Shown here: positions 1 to 7,521 of the stretch, in pieces
Layout of the letters: each line of letters begins with the position of its first letter
Position numbering within the stretch: position 1 is the stretch's first letter
NCBI GenBank assembly: GCA_009787135.1
Contig: WRGP01000192.1
Coordinates: 1-10,595 of the forward strand
DNA length: 10,595 nucleotides
From: Bacillota bacterium
Lineage (GTDB): Bacteria > Bacillota > Clostridia > Christensenellales > Aristaeellaceae
Reading direction: 5' to 3'
The notes under the pieces: generated by a model
Database searches by the model: none
The model's input: the letters and a program-made list of their open reading frames with translations, nothing else
Told to the model about the DNA's origin: nothing
Translations under genes and position numbers: made by a program

Positions 1-1
1 C

Positions 2-3000
2 TGCTCCATGGAGAATTTCGACCCGGTGGGTGTGCATACGGGCGACAGCATCGTCATAGCCCCCGCCGTTACGCTGGCCGACAGGGAGTATCAAATGCTG
101 CGCTCGGCGGCTTTGGATATCATCAAGGCGCTGGGCGTTGAGGGCGGCTGCAACTGCCAGTTCGCGCTGCACCCGCATAGCTTCGAATACGCCGTCATTG
201 AGGTCAACCCGCGTGTTTCGCGCTCCTCGGCGCTGGCCAGCAAGGCGACGGGATACCCCATCGCAAAGGTGGCGGCCAAGATCGCCCTGGGATATACGCT
301 CGATGAAATCATAAACGCCGTCACCGGCACCACCTTCGCGGCGTTTGAGCCGGCCCTTGACTATGTGGCGGTCAAATTTCCCAAATGGCCGTTCGATAAA
401 TTTGTGTACGCCCAAAAGAATCTGGGAACGCAAATGAAAGCGACCGGCGAGGTCATGGCCATAGCGGATAGCTTTGAGGAAGCCCTTCTCAAAGCGGTAC
501 GGGGCGCTGAGATTGGACTGGCCAGCCTCAACCTGCCCCGCCTGTCGGCAAAGACAGACGATGAAATCCGCGGGCTTCTCTATACCGTAACCGACGAGCG
601 CCTGTTTGTGCTCTACGAGGCAATCAAGCGCGGCGTCAGCGTGGATGAGCTGCATCTGATCACCAAGGTGGACCGCTGGTTTTTATATGGCCTTGCAAAC
701 ATCGCGAACGGCGATATCCCCGCAAAGCCGCTTGTCTATAAGATGGTCGATACCTGCGGCGGCGAATTTGAGGCAAAAACGCCGTATTTCTATTCGATTC
801 AGGACGGCAGGGAGAACGAAGCGCTGCCCTTCGTTCAAAAAAATGATAAGCCGCGGGTCGTCGTTTTGGGCAGCGGCCCGATCCGCATCGGCCAGGGTAT
901 CGAGTTTGACTACGCCTGCGTGCATTGCGTATGGACGCTGAAAAACCTGGGTTATGAGGTCATTGTGATCAACAACAACCCTGAAACCGTATCAACCGAT
1001 TTTGATACCGCCGACAGGCTGTATTTTGAGCCGCTGTGTACGGACGATGTGATGAGCATAATCGAAATGGAAAAACCACTCGGCGTCATCGTGGCCTTCG
1101 GCGGCGGCACGGCCATCAAGCTGACCCAAAAGCTGCACGAGCGCGGTACCCATATCATCGGTACGTCGGCGGACAGCATTGATATCTGTGAGGATAGAGA
1201 GCGTTTCGACGAACTGCTGGAGCGCCTTCACATCAAGCGGCCGAAGGGGTACGGTGTCATGTGCCAGGCGGAAGCGCTGGAAGCCGCTAAAAAGCTGGGG
1301 TATCCGGTGCTCATGCGCCCGTCCTATGTATTGGGCGGGCAAAACATGATCATTGCCTTTGCGCCGGAGGATATCGAAGAATATATGGAGATCATTCTGA
1401 GGCAAAAACAAGAGAACCCCGTGCTGATCGACAAGTATCTCAGCGGACGGGAAATTGAGGTAGACGCCATCTGCGACGGAGAGAGCGTGCTCGTCCCGGG
1501 CATTATGGAGCATATCGAGCGCACCGGCATCCATTCGGGCGACAGCATCGCCGTATACCCCGCTTTGCATGTCGATGACGCGCTCGCCGCCAAGATATTT
1601 GAAGTAACCCAAAAACTTTGTATGGCTTTGGACGTTAAAGGCCTTGTGAATATGCAGTACGTTCTGTATGAAAACGACGTCTACGTCATTGAGGTCAATC
1701 CGCGGGCGTCGCGCACGGTTCCGTATATCAGCAAGGTTACCGGCGTTCCCATGTGCGAGCTTGCCACAAGGGTCAGCATCGGCCAGACGCTCTCACAGCT
1801 CGGATATTCCTCGGGCATCGCGAAAATCCCGCCGTATTTCGCGGTCAAAGTACCGGTATTCTCCTTTGAAAAACTGGCCGGCGTGGATACGCATCTGGGG
1901 CCTGAAATGAAGTCCACCGGAGAAGTATTGGGGCTGGGAAAAAATCTTGAAGAGGCGCTTTACAAAGGGCTGGTCGCGGCGGGATATAAAATGAAAAAAC
2001 GTGGCGGCGTGCTGATTACCGTCCGCGACAGCGATAAAGCCGAGATCGCGGAGGTCGCCAAAAAACTCACCCGCTGCGGTTTTTCCCTGTACGCAACGCG
2101 GGGCACCGCCAAATTTCTGGAAAGGAAAGGATTTTCCGTTCATGTTGTGGAGAAGATCCGTGAGTGCCCGGACAGCAACACCGCGACGCTTTTGGAAGGC
2201 GGCACGGTAAGCTATGTCATCTCCACATCCGAAAAAGGCAGGGATCCCGCCTTTGACGGCGTGAAGATCCGCCGGAAGGCCTGCGCTCTGGGCATCCCGT
2301 GCCTGACGTCCATCGATACGGCCAACGCGCTGGCGGACAGCCTGCTTTCGGGCTACAGCCAGATCAATACGGAGCTGGTCGATATAAACAATTTACGGAG
2401 CAGCCGCATGCGGCTGCCCTTCACGAAAATGCACAGCTGCGGCAATGACTATATCTATATCAACTGCTTTGCCCTTGAAATAAATTCGCCGGAATCGTTG
2501 TCGGTGCTATTGTCCGACCGGCACACCGGTGTGGGGGGAGACGGTGTGGTGTTAATCATGCGCTCGGAGATTGCCGACGCGAAAATGCGGATATTCAACC
2601 TTGACGGCAGCGAAGGCGCCATGGGCGGCAATGCCATCCGCTGTATCGCGAAATATCTCTACGACAACGGAATCGTCGCAAAGCGGGAAATGCGTATTGA
2701 AACAAAAAGCGGCGTCCGGGAACTGTATCTGTCCACCAGAAACGGGGCGGTATCGTCCGTGAAGGTGGACATGGGACGCGCCGAGCTGTGGCCTGAGAGA
2801 ATACCCGTCCAACTGCCGGGGGAGGATGTCATCGCCAGACCGGTAACGATCGGCGGCAGAGACTATGCCGTTACCTGTGTTTCCCTGGGGAATCCTCATG
2901 CCGTGGTTTTTTGCGAAAACGTGGACAAGCTGAATCTGCGTGATATCGGCCCGCTGTTTGAAGACGACGCGTTGTTCCCTGACAGGGTAAACGCCGAATT

Positions 3001-3247
3001 TGTTGAGATCGTGGGCAGGAACCATTTGAAAATGCGCGCGTGGGAGCGCGGCAGCGGGGAAACGCGCTCCTGCGGCACGTGCGCATGCGCCTCGGCTGTG
3101 GCCGCCGTGCTGAACGGGCATTGCGACAAGGGCGCGGACATTAAGGTGCAGCTTCCCGGCGGCGATTTGATCATTCAATATACGGACAAGACCGTATATA
3201 TGACGGGCGATTGCACAAAGGTGTTTGAAGGGATGGTGGAAATATGA
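2..3247 (+). CDS. carB-dapF: Carbamoyl-phosphate synthase large subunit fused in frame to diaminopimelate epimerase (5' partial)
   Basis: This single open frame encodes two enzymes. The first 800 or so residues are CarB, which with CarA makes carbamoyl phosphate from bicarbonate, glutamine-derived ammonia and 2 ATP for pyrimidines and arginine. The left edge cuts it: the visible ATG at 8 is internal (preceding codons read Cys-Ser, as in CarB), and alignment by eye with E. coli CarB (E299 matching E65, counted from that ATG) puts about 234 residues outside. Visible parts are the end of ATP-grasp 1 (GVHTGDS, VIEVNPRVSRSSALASKATG), a shortened oligomerization domain (about 175-250), the second ATP-grasp half (RIGQGIEFDY, RPSYVLGG, VIEVNPRASR) and the MGS-like allosteric domain (about 660-790). 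There is no stop before DapF, which begins near residue 801. The frame ends in a TGA overlapping the guaA ATG. Oddities are the oligomerization-domain deletion, GGGT replacing GGQT at 365-368, and the fusion. CarB identity is very secure; whether one or two polypeptides are made is not. Confidence 0.95.
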   Translation, partial: CSMENFDPVGVHTGDSIVIAPAVTLADREYQMLRSAALDIIKALGVEGGCNCQFALHPHSFEYAVIEVNPRVSRSSALASKATGYPIAKVAAKIALGYTLDEIINAVTGTTFAAFEPALDYVAVKFPKWPFDKFVYAQKNLGTQMKATGEVMAIADSFEEALLKAVRGAEIGLASLNLPRLSAKTDDEIRGLLYTVTDERLFVLYEAIKRGVSVDELHLITKVDRWFLYGLANIANGDIPAKPLVYKMVDTCGGEFEAKTPYFYSIQDGRENEALPFVQKNDKPRVVVLGSGPIRIGQGIEFDYACVHCVWTLKNLGYEVIVINNNPETVSTDFDTADRLYFEPLCTDDVMSIIEMEKPLGVIVAFGGGTAIKLTQKLHERGTHIIGTSADSIDICEDRERFDELLERLHIKRPKGYGVMCQAEALEAAKKLGYPVLMRPSYVLGGQNMIIAFAPEDIEEYMEIILRQKQENPVLIDKYLSGREIEVDAICDGESVLVPGIMEHIERTGIHSGDSIAVYPALHVDDALAAKIFEVTQKLCMALDVKGLVNMQYVLYENDVYVIEVNPRASRTVPYISKVTGVPMCELATRVSIGQTLSQLGYSSGIAKIPPYFAVKVPVFSFEKLAGVDTHLGPEMKSTGEVLGLGKNLEEALYKGLVAAGYKMKKRGGVLITVRDSDKAEIAEVAKKLTRCGFSLYATRGTAKFLERKGFSVHVVEKIRECPDSNTATLLEGGTVSYVISTSEKGRDPAFDGVKIRRKACALGIPCLTSIDTANALADSLLSGYSQINTELVDINNLRSSRMRLPFTKMHSCGNDYIYINCFALEINSPESLSVLLSDRHTGVGGDGVVLIMRSEIADAKMRIFNLDGSEGAMGGNAIRCIAKYLYDNGIVAKREMRIETKSGVRELYLSTRNGAVSSVKVDMGRAELWPERIPVQLPGEDVIARPVTIGGRDYAVTCVSLGNPHAVVFCENVDKLNLRDIGPLFEDDALFPDRVNAEFVEIVGRNHLKMRAWERGSGETRSCGTCACASAVAAVLNGHCDKGADIKVQLPGGDLIIQYTDKTVYMTGDCTKVFEGMVEI
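2397..2410 (+). promoter_or_regulatory. Candidate internal ribosome binding site and ATG for dapF
   Basis: GGAG at 2397-2400 is followed by 7 bases and then ATG at 2408-2410, inside the continuous carB-dapF frame. The ATG falls exactly where a stand-alone DapF would begin. The spacing is good for a Shine-Dalgarno site, but GGAG is common by chance at this base composition, so use of the site is only a possibility. Confidence 0.4.
2408..3247 (+). other. dapF: DapF (diaminopimelate epimerase) module of the fusion, with possible internal translation start
   Basis: DapF interconverts LL- and meso-diaminopimelate in the cytoplasm for peptidoglycan and lysine. Counted from the in-frame ATG at 2408 the module is 279 residues, a normal DapF length, and opens with the usual FTKMH..GNDY. 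GGAG at 2397-2400 lies 7 bases before this ATG, so separate translation is plausible. Family motifs present are DRHTGVGGDG, NLDGSE, GNPHAVVF, NAEFV and ERGSGET. The second catalytic motif is SCGTCACA and keeps its cysteine (residue 222, codon 3071-3073). The first, normally MCGNxxRC, reads MGGNAIRC, so the cysteine expected at residue 73 is glycine (codon GGC at 2624-2626). An extra cysteine sits at 225. DapF normally needs both thiols, so activity is doubtful unless the lineage uses another solution. Fold assignment is secure; function is uncertain. Confidence 0.85.
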
Positions 3248-4767
3248 GCGAGCTTGCGCTGGTACTTGATTTCGGCGGTCAGTATAAGGAACTGATTGCC
3301 GGCATGGTCAGGGCGCTGTCCGTCTATTCGGAAATAAGGCCGGGCGATATGACCGTTGAGGAGATCAAGGGGCTCAACCCAATCGGCATAATCCTGACAG
3401 GCGGGCCGAACAGCGTATACCTGCCCGGTTCGCCCAAGTGTGATCCCGCGATATTCAAGCTTGGCATCCCTGTTCTCGGCATCTGCTATGGCATGCATAT
3501 GATGTGCCAGCTGCTGGGCGGTGAGGTCGCCCCCGGCGGTATTGGCGAATATGGCCGCGTCTATGTAACGCCGGGCGAATTATCGTCAAAGCTGTTTCGC
3601 GGCGCGAAAGAACCCTTTGCCGCTCTGATGAACCACAGGGACGCCGTAAAAAACTTGCCGGAAGGCTTTCAAACAACGGCGTCAACACCGGCCTGCATCG
3701 CGGCTTGTGAAAACGCCTCCCAAAACCTTTATGGCGTGCAGTTTCACCCTGAGGTCAAGCATACGGCCGGCGGGCGCGAGATTATCCAAAGATTTTTGTA
3801 TGATATTTGCGGCGCGGCGGGTGATTATAAGCTGAATGATTATATGGACACGCAAATCAAGAAGATACGGCAAAAGATCGGCGGTCAAAAGGTGCTGCTT
3901 GCCCTTTCCGGCGGGGTTGATTCGTCTGTGTGTGCCGGCCTGCTGTCCAAAGCCGTGCCGGGACAGCTCACCTGTATCTTTGTTGATCACGGCTTTATGC
4001 GGCTGAACGAGGGCGATGCGATAGAGCGCGTATTTTCAAAGGGAAATCTCCAATTCATCCGCGTAAACGCGCAGGAACGGTTTCTTTGCAAGCTGCGAGG
4101 CGTGACAGAACCTGAAAAAAAGCGCAAGCTCATCGGCGAAGAGTTCATCCGCGTGTTTGAGGAAGAGGCCGCAAAGCTCGGCAATATCCCGTTTCTGGCC
4201 CAGGGCACCATCTATCCTGACATTGTCGAGTCCGGCGGCAAGCATGGCGCGACCATTAAGAGCCATCACAACGTGGGGGGGCTTCCGGAAAATCTCGCTT
4301 TTGCCGAAGTCGTGGAGCCGCTGTCCGGGCTTTTTAAGGACGAGGTGCGTATCCTTGGGAAAAAGCTGGGGCTGCCGGCATCGCTGGTGAAACGCCAGCC
4401 GTTCCCCGGGCCGGGACTCGCGATCCGCGTTATGGGCAGTGTCACGGAGGACAAGCTGGACATCATACGGCGGGCCGACGCCATCCTCCGCGAGGAACTG
4501 GACGGGTATAAAAGCAAGCCGGACCAATACTTTGCCGTATTGACCGATACCCGCTCCGTGGGCGTCAAGGGAGACGACAGGACCTATGACCCCGTGATCG
4601 CCGTTCGGGCGGTAACGACGGGCGATTTTATGACGTGCGAATACGCGCCGCTGCCGCACAGGGTTTTGCGTCGGATTTCTTCACGGATCACAAGCGAAAT
4701 ACAGGCGGTCAGCCGGGTGGTTTACGATATTACGTCAAAGCCGCCGGCGACGGTGGAATGGGAGTGA
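3244..4767 (+). CDS. guaA: GMP synthase (glutamine-hydrolysing)
   Basis: GuaA converts XMP to GMP with ATP and ammonia from glutamine, the last step of guanine nucleotide synthesis. It is complete at 507 residues, close to the usual length of about 510-525. The N-terminal class I glutamine amidotransferase domain (about 1-190) carries LDFGGQY, the nucleophile C81 in GICYGMH and the H168/E170 pair in QFHPE. The ATP-pyrophosphatase domain follows, with the PP-loop LSGGVDSSV at 221-229. The C-terminal dimerization domain ends in the family signature KPPATVEWE. The start ATG overlaps the stop of the previous frame as ATGA, indicating translational coupling; a GGTGG-type ribosome site lies just upstream. 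Residue 85 is His where most homologues have Gln (GMQ). All three catalytic residues are intact, so I expect an active enzyme. Confidence 0.97.
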   Translation: MSELALVLDFGGQYKELIAGMVRALSVYSEIRPGDMTVEEIKGLNPIGIILTGGPNSVYLPGSPKCDPAIFKLGIPVLGICYGMHMMCQLLGGEVAPGGIGEYGRVYVTPGELSSKLFRGAKEPFAALMNHRDAVKNLPEGFQTTASTPACIAACENASQNLYGVQFHPEVKHTAGGREIIQRFLYDICGAAGDYKLNDYMDTQIKKIRQKIGGQKVLLALSGGVDSSVCAGLLSKAVPGQLTCIFVDHGFMRLNEGDAIERVFSKGNLQFIRVNAQERFLCKLRGVTEPEKKRKLIGEEFIRVFEEEAAKLGNIPFLAQGTIYPDIVESGGKHGATIKSHHNVGGLPENLAFAEVVEPLSGLFKDEVRILGKKLGLPASLVKRQPFPGPGLAIRVMGSVTEDKLDIIRRADAILREELDGYKSKPDQYFAVLTDTRSVGVKGDDRTYDPVIAVRAVTTGDFMTCEYAPLPHRVLRRISSRITSEIQAVSRVVYDITSKPPATVEWE

Positions 4768-4772
4768 GGATC

Positions 4773-6383
4773 ATGACCAAATACATTTTTGTAACAGGCG
4801 GCGTTGTTTCGGGGCTCGGCAAGGGGATCACCGCCGCGTCGCTGGGCAGGCTGCTTAAGCAGAGGGGCCTGAAGGTCGCGGCCCAAAAACTGGATCCGTA
4901 TATGAATGTCGATCCGGGAACCATGAGCCCATTCCAGCACGGCGAGGTGTTTGTCACCGACGACGGCGCCGAGACGGACCTTGATTTAGGGCATTATGAG
5001 CGTTTCATCGACGAAAACCTGACGAAGCTGAGCAGCCTGACATCCGGGCAGGTGTACTGGAATGTGCTCGGACGTGAACGCGCGGGCGGCTATCTGGGCG
5101 GCACGGTGCAGGTCATTCCACACGTTACGGAGGAAATCAAGAACTTCATTTACGCCGGGGCCGAAAACAGCCGCGCCGACGTGCTGATCACCGAGATCGG
5201 CGGTACGACGGGCGATATTGAAAGCCAGCCGTTTCTGGAGGCCATCCGGCAGATCTCCCTTGAAAAGGGCGGCGAAAATTGTCTTTTCATCCATGTTACA
5301 CTGGTTCCGTATTTAAAATGCTCCGGGGAACACAAATCAAAACCTACGCAGCACTCGGTCAAGGAACTGCGCGCCATGGGCATTGCCCCGAACATCATCA
5401 TTGCGCGGGCCGATCAGCCTTTGAGCAAAGGCATTACAGAAAAGATAGCCTTGTTTTGCAATGTAAAGCCCGATTGTGTCATTGAGAACATCGACGTTTC
5501 CTCCCTATATGAAGCGCCGCTTATGCTTCATGAAAACGGCCTGGACAAGGTTGCCTGCCGGGCGCTGGGCCTCCTGGTTCCGGAACCGGATTTGGGCGAC
5601 TGGCGGACGATGGCGCGAAAAATCAAGGCAAGAAAAAAGGAAACCAACATAGCGATCGTCGGAAAGTATGTACAGCTCCATGACGCGTACCTGTCCATCA
5701 TAGAGAGTCTCAATCACGCGGGGTTCGAAGCTTCCGCCAATGTCGGAATCCGCTGGGTCGATAGCGGTGAACTGACCGGTGAAAATGTCGCGGAGCGTCT
5801 GAGCGGGATAGACGGGATGATCATTCCGGGCGGTTTCGGCGATAGGGGGATTGAAGGAAAGATCATCGCCTGCCAGCACGCGCGGGAAAACGACATACCG
5901 TTTTTGGGCATCTGTCTGGGTATGCACATCGCCGTAATTGAGTTCGCGCGGCATGTCTGCGGTCTCGCGGGCGCGCACTCCGGCGAAGTTGACGGAGCCG
6001 CGCCCCATCGCGTGATCGATATCATGCCCGGTCAGGTTGGCATGCTGGGCAGTGGCGGCACCATGCGCTTGGGCGCGTATCCCTGCAAGATCACGCATGG
6101 CACATTGCTAAACAGGCTGTACGGCGCGGATGAAATCAGCGAACGGCATCGTCATCGGTTTGAATTGAATAACGATTACCGGGAGCGGCTTACGGGCGCG
6201 GGGCTTGTCATTTGCGGCATGTCGCCGGACAACAGCCTTGTGGAGGCGGTCGAACTGCCGAAAAACCGTTTTTTCATCGGTGTTCAGTTCCATCCGGAGT
6301 TCAAAAGCCGTCCCAACAAACCGCATCCGCTATTCTTTGGGCTTGTCCGGGCGGCGGCCGGCGGGGAGAATGACCCGCTATGA
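4773..6383 (+). CDS. pyrG: CTP synthase
   Basis: PyrG aminates UTP to CTP using ATP and glutamine. The product is 536 residues, the normal family length. The N-terminal synthetase domain (about 1-270) starts with the signature TKYIFVTGGVVSGLGKG (P-loop at about 9-18), then QKLDPYMNVDPGTM and EIGGTTGDIES. The C-terminal class I amidotransferase domain has C381 in GICLGMH and H507/E509 in VQFHPEF. I chose the ATG at 4773 over upstream in-frame starts because the family begins exactly here and GGGAG at 4760-4764 lies 8 bases before it. That site overlaps the guaA stop; only 5 bases separate the genes. Unlike B. subtilis pyrG there is no separate promoter or leader attenuator. His385 replaces the usual Gln of GMQ, a position that contacts glutamine in known CTP synthases. 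It is the last gene of its operon. Confidence 0.97.
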   Translation: MTKYIFVTGGVVSGLGKGITAASLGRLLKQRGLKVAAQKLDPYMNVDPGTMSPFQHGEVFVTDDGAETDLDLGHYERFIDENLTKLSSLTSGQVYWNVLGRERAGGYLGGTVQVIPHVTEEIKNFIYAGAENSRADVLITEIGGTTGDIESQPFLEAIRQISLEKGGENCLFIHVTLVPYLKCSGEHKSKPTQHSVKELRAMGIAPNIIIARADQPLSKGITEKIALFCNVKPDCVIENIDVSSLYEAPLMLHENGLDKVACRALGLLVPEPDLGDWRTMARKIKARKKETNIAIVGKYVQLHDAYLSIIESLNHAGFEASANVGIRWVDSGELTGENVAERLSGIDGMIIPGGFGDRGIEGKIIACQHARENDIPFLGICLGMHIAVIEFARHVCGLAGAHSGEVDGAAPHRVIDIMPGQVGMLGSGGTMRLGAYPCKITHGTLLNRLYGADEISERHRHRFELNNDYRERLTGAGLVICGMSPDNSLVEAVELPKNRFFIGVQFHPEFKSRPNKPHPLFFGLVRAAAGGENDPL

Positions 6384-6402
6384 GAAATTTATTTCGTAAA
6401 GC

Positions 6403-6431
6403 TTGACATTTGGGTTGTTCTATAGTATGAT
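6403..6431 (+). promoter_or_regulatory. Sigma-A-type promoter upstream of asnA-glnN
   Basis: A perfect -35 TTGACA at 6403-6408 is followed by a 17-base spacer and TATGAT at 6426-6431, five of six matches to the -10 consensus. Transcription should start near 6438. This is the only strong promoter I see between pyrG and asnA and would drive the asnA-glnN operon. A terminator hairpin begins only about 7 bases after the predicted start, so output should depend on readthrough or attenuation. Confidence 0.75.
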
Positions 6432-6444
6432 CACGCAAACAGCA

Positions 6445-6486
6445 AAGGCGCTGTGGGCTATACGTCCGCGGCGCCTTATTTTTTTT
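6445..6486 (+). terminator. Intrinsic terminator, possible attenuator, before asnA
   Basis: The left arm 6445-6456 (AAGGCGCTGTGG) pairs with 6466-6477 (CCGCGGCGCCTT) to give a 12-pair stem with two G-U wobbles and a 9-base loop. The run ATTTTTTTT follows at 6478-6486. It lies 61 bases after the pyrG stop and should end the carB-dapF-guaA-pyrG transcript. It also lies downstream of the promoter at 6403-6431 and upstream of the asnA start at 6504, so it can act as an attenuator. I found no clear competing antiterminator in the short leader, nor T-box sequences. Confidence 0.85.
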
Positions 6487-6503
6487 AGAAAGGGTGCTTA
6501 GTT

Positions 6504-7511
6504 GTGAGCAAATTGATTGTACCGAAGGATTACCGGCAGCTCCTTTCCGTATACGAAACCCAAACCGCTATAGGCGCAATCAAAAGAATATTTGAGGACA
6601 ATCTGGCGCGGGCCCTTCATCTCAAGCGCGTATCCGCGCCGCTCTTTGTCGAGCCGCAAACGGGGTTAAACGACGACCTGAACGGCGTTGAGCGGCCGGT
6701 CGTCTTTGACATCAAAGAGATGCGGACCGACGCGCAGATCGTCCATTCGCTCGCGAAATGGAAGCGCATGGCGCTTTATCAATACGGATTCCCTGTGGGC
6801 GAAGGGCTTTATACCGATATGAACGCCGTGCGCCGCGACGAGGAGATGGACAACCTTCATTCCATTTATGTCGATCAGTGGGATTGGGAAAAGATCATCG
6901 ACAGCGCTTCGCGCAACGAGAGCCTGCTAAGAGAGACGGTTGTCCAAATCGTGAACGCTATTTGCGACACGGCGGATAAAATCAAGGCGATGTATCCGGT
7001 TTTGAGCGTGGATCTATCGCGGAATGTCCGGTTCATCACAACGCAGCAACTTGAAGACATGTACCCGGAACTATCGCCGAAAGAACGTGAAAACGCGTGC
7101 CTGAAAGAATGCAAAACCGCGTTTATCATGCAGATCGGGGACATCCTGAAATCCGGCGTCAGGCATGACGGGCGCGCGCCGGATTATGACGATTGGACAC
7201 TCAACGGCGATATTGTTTTCTGGAACGATATGCTGGGATGCGCTTTTGAGATTTCATCCATGGGAATCCGCGTCGATGCAGAAGCATTGGATGCGCAGCT
7301 TACAAAAGCAAACTGTGACGACCGCCGCGAGCTGCCGTTCCATAAAATGCTGCTTGAAGGGAAATTGCCGCTGACCATGGGCGGCGGTATCGGACAATCA
7401 AGGCTGTGCATGCTCCTCTTCCAAAAAGCGCATATAGGCGAGGTGCAGGTTTCGGTGTGGGACAAAAATACCATTTCCGGCTGCAAGGCCGCCGGCATTC
7501 CGCTATTGTGA
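6504..7511 (+). CDS. asnA: Aspartate-ammonia ligase (asparagine synthetase A)
   Basis: AsnA makes asparagine from aspartate, free ammonia and ATP (to AMP and PPi), without glutamine. The protein is a complete 335 residues against about 330 in E. coli and belongs to the class II aminoacyl-tRNA synthetase-like fold. Recognisable family blocks are VHSLAKWKR at 80-88, GEGLYTDMNAVRRDE, YVDQWDWE at 122-129, RAPDYDDW at 224-231, LNGDI, SSMGIRVD, and the C-terminal GGGIGQSRLCML. The start is GTG at 6504, preceded by AAGGG at 6490-6494 with 9 bases of spacing; no better ATG exists, and the following residues match the family N-terminus. It is the first gene of a two-gene unit with glnN. An enzyme using ammonia directly beside a glutamine synthetase suggests expression tied to ammonium supply, controlled through the promoter-terminator leader upstream. 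Confidence 0.97.
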   Translation: MSKLIVPKDYRQLLSVYETQTAIGAIKRIFEDNLARALHLKRVSAPLFVEPQTGLNDDLNGVERPVVFDIKEMRTDAQIVHSLAKWKRMALYQYGFPVGEGLYTDMNAVRRDEEMDNLHSIYVDQWDWEKIIDSASRNESLLRETVVQIVNAICDTADKIKAMYPVLSVDLSRNVRFITTQQLEDMYPELSPKERENACLKECKTAFIMQIGDILKSGVRHDGRAPDYDDWTLNGDIVFWNDMLGCAFEISSMGIRVDAEALDAQLTKANCDDRRELPFHKMLLEGKLPLTMGGGIGQSRLCMLLFQKAHIGEVQVSVWDKNTISGCKAAGIPLL

Positions 7512-7521
7512 GGTGTTCGAA

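Noticed and set aside
8..10. ATG at the left edge as the true start of carB
   Set aside because: The codons before it (Cys-Ser) continue the CarB sequence, and the first recognisable residues correspond to about position 234 of E. coli CarB, so the gene begins outside the window.
992..1612. Long minus-strand open frame of 206 codons inside carB
   Set aside because: It lies opposite a highly conserved CarB segment and reads as low-complexity, non-family protein; it is a by-product of GC-rich codon use on the other strand. The same holds for the 207- and 208-codon minus frames inside guaA (4036-4659) and dapF (2552-3178).
4760..4772. CTP-sensing pyrG leader attenuator as in B. subtilis
   Set aside because: pyrG follows guaA by 5 bases, so there is no promoter, G-run start or terminator between them.
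6432..6503. T-box or other amino-acid riboswitch before asnA
   Set aside because: The leader is only about 65 bases and has no T-box consensus, specifier loop or recognised aptamer core; only the terminator hairpin is present.
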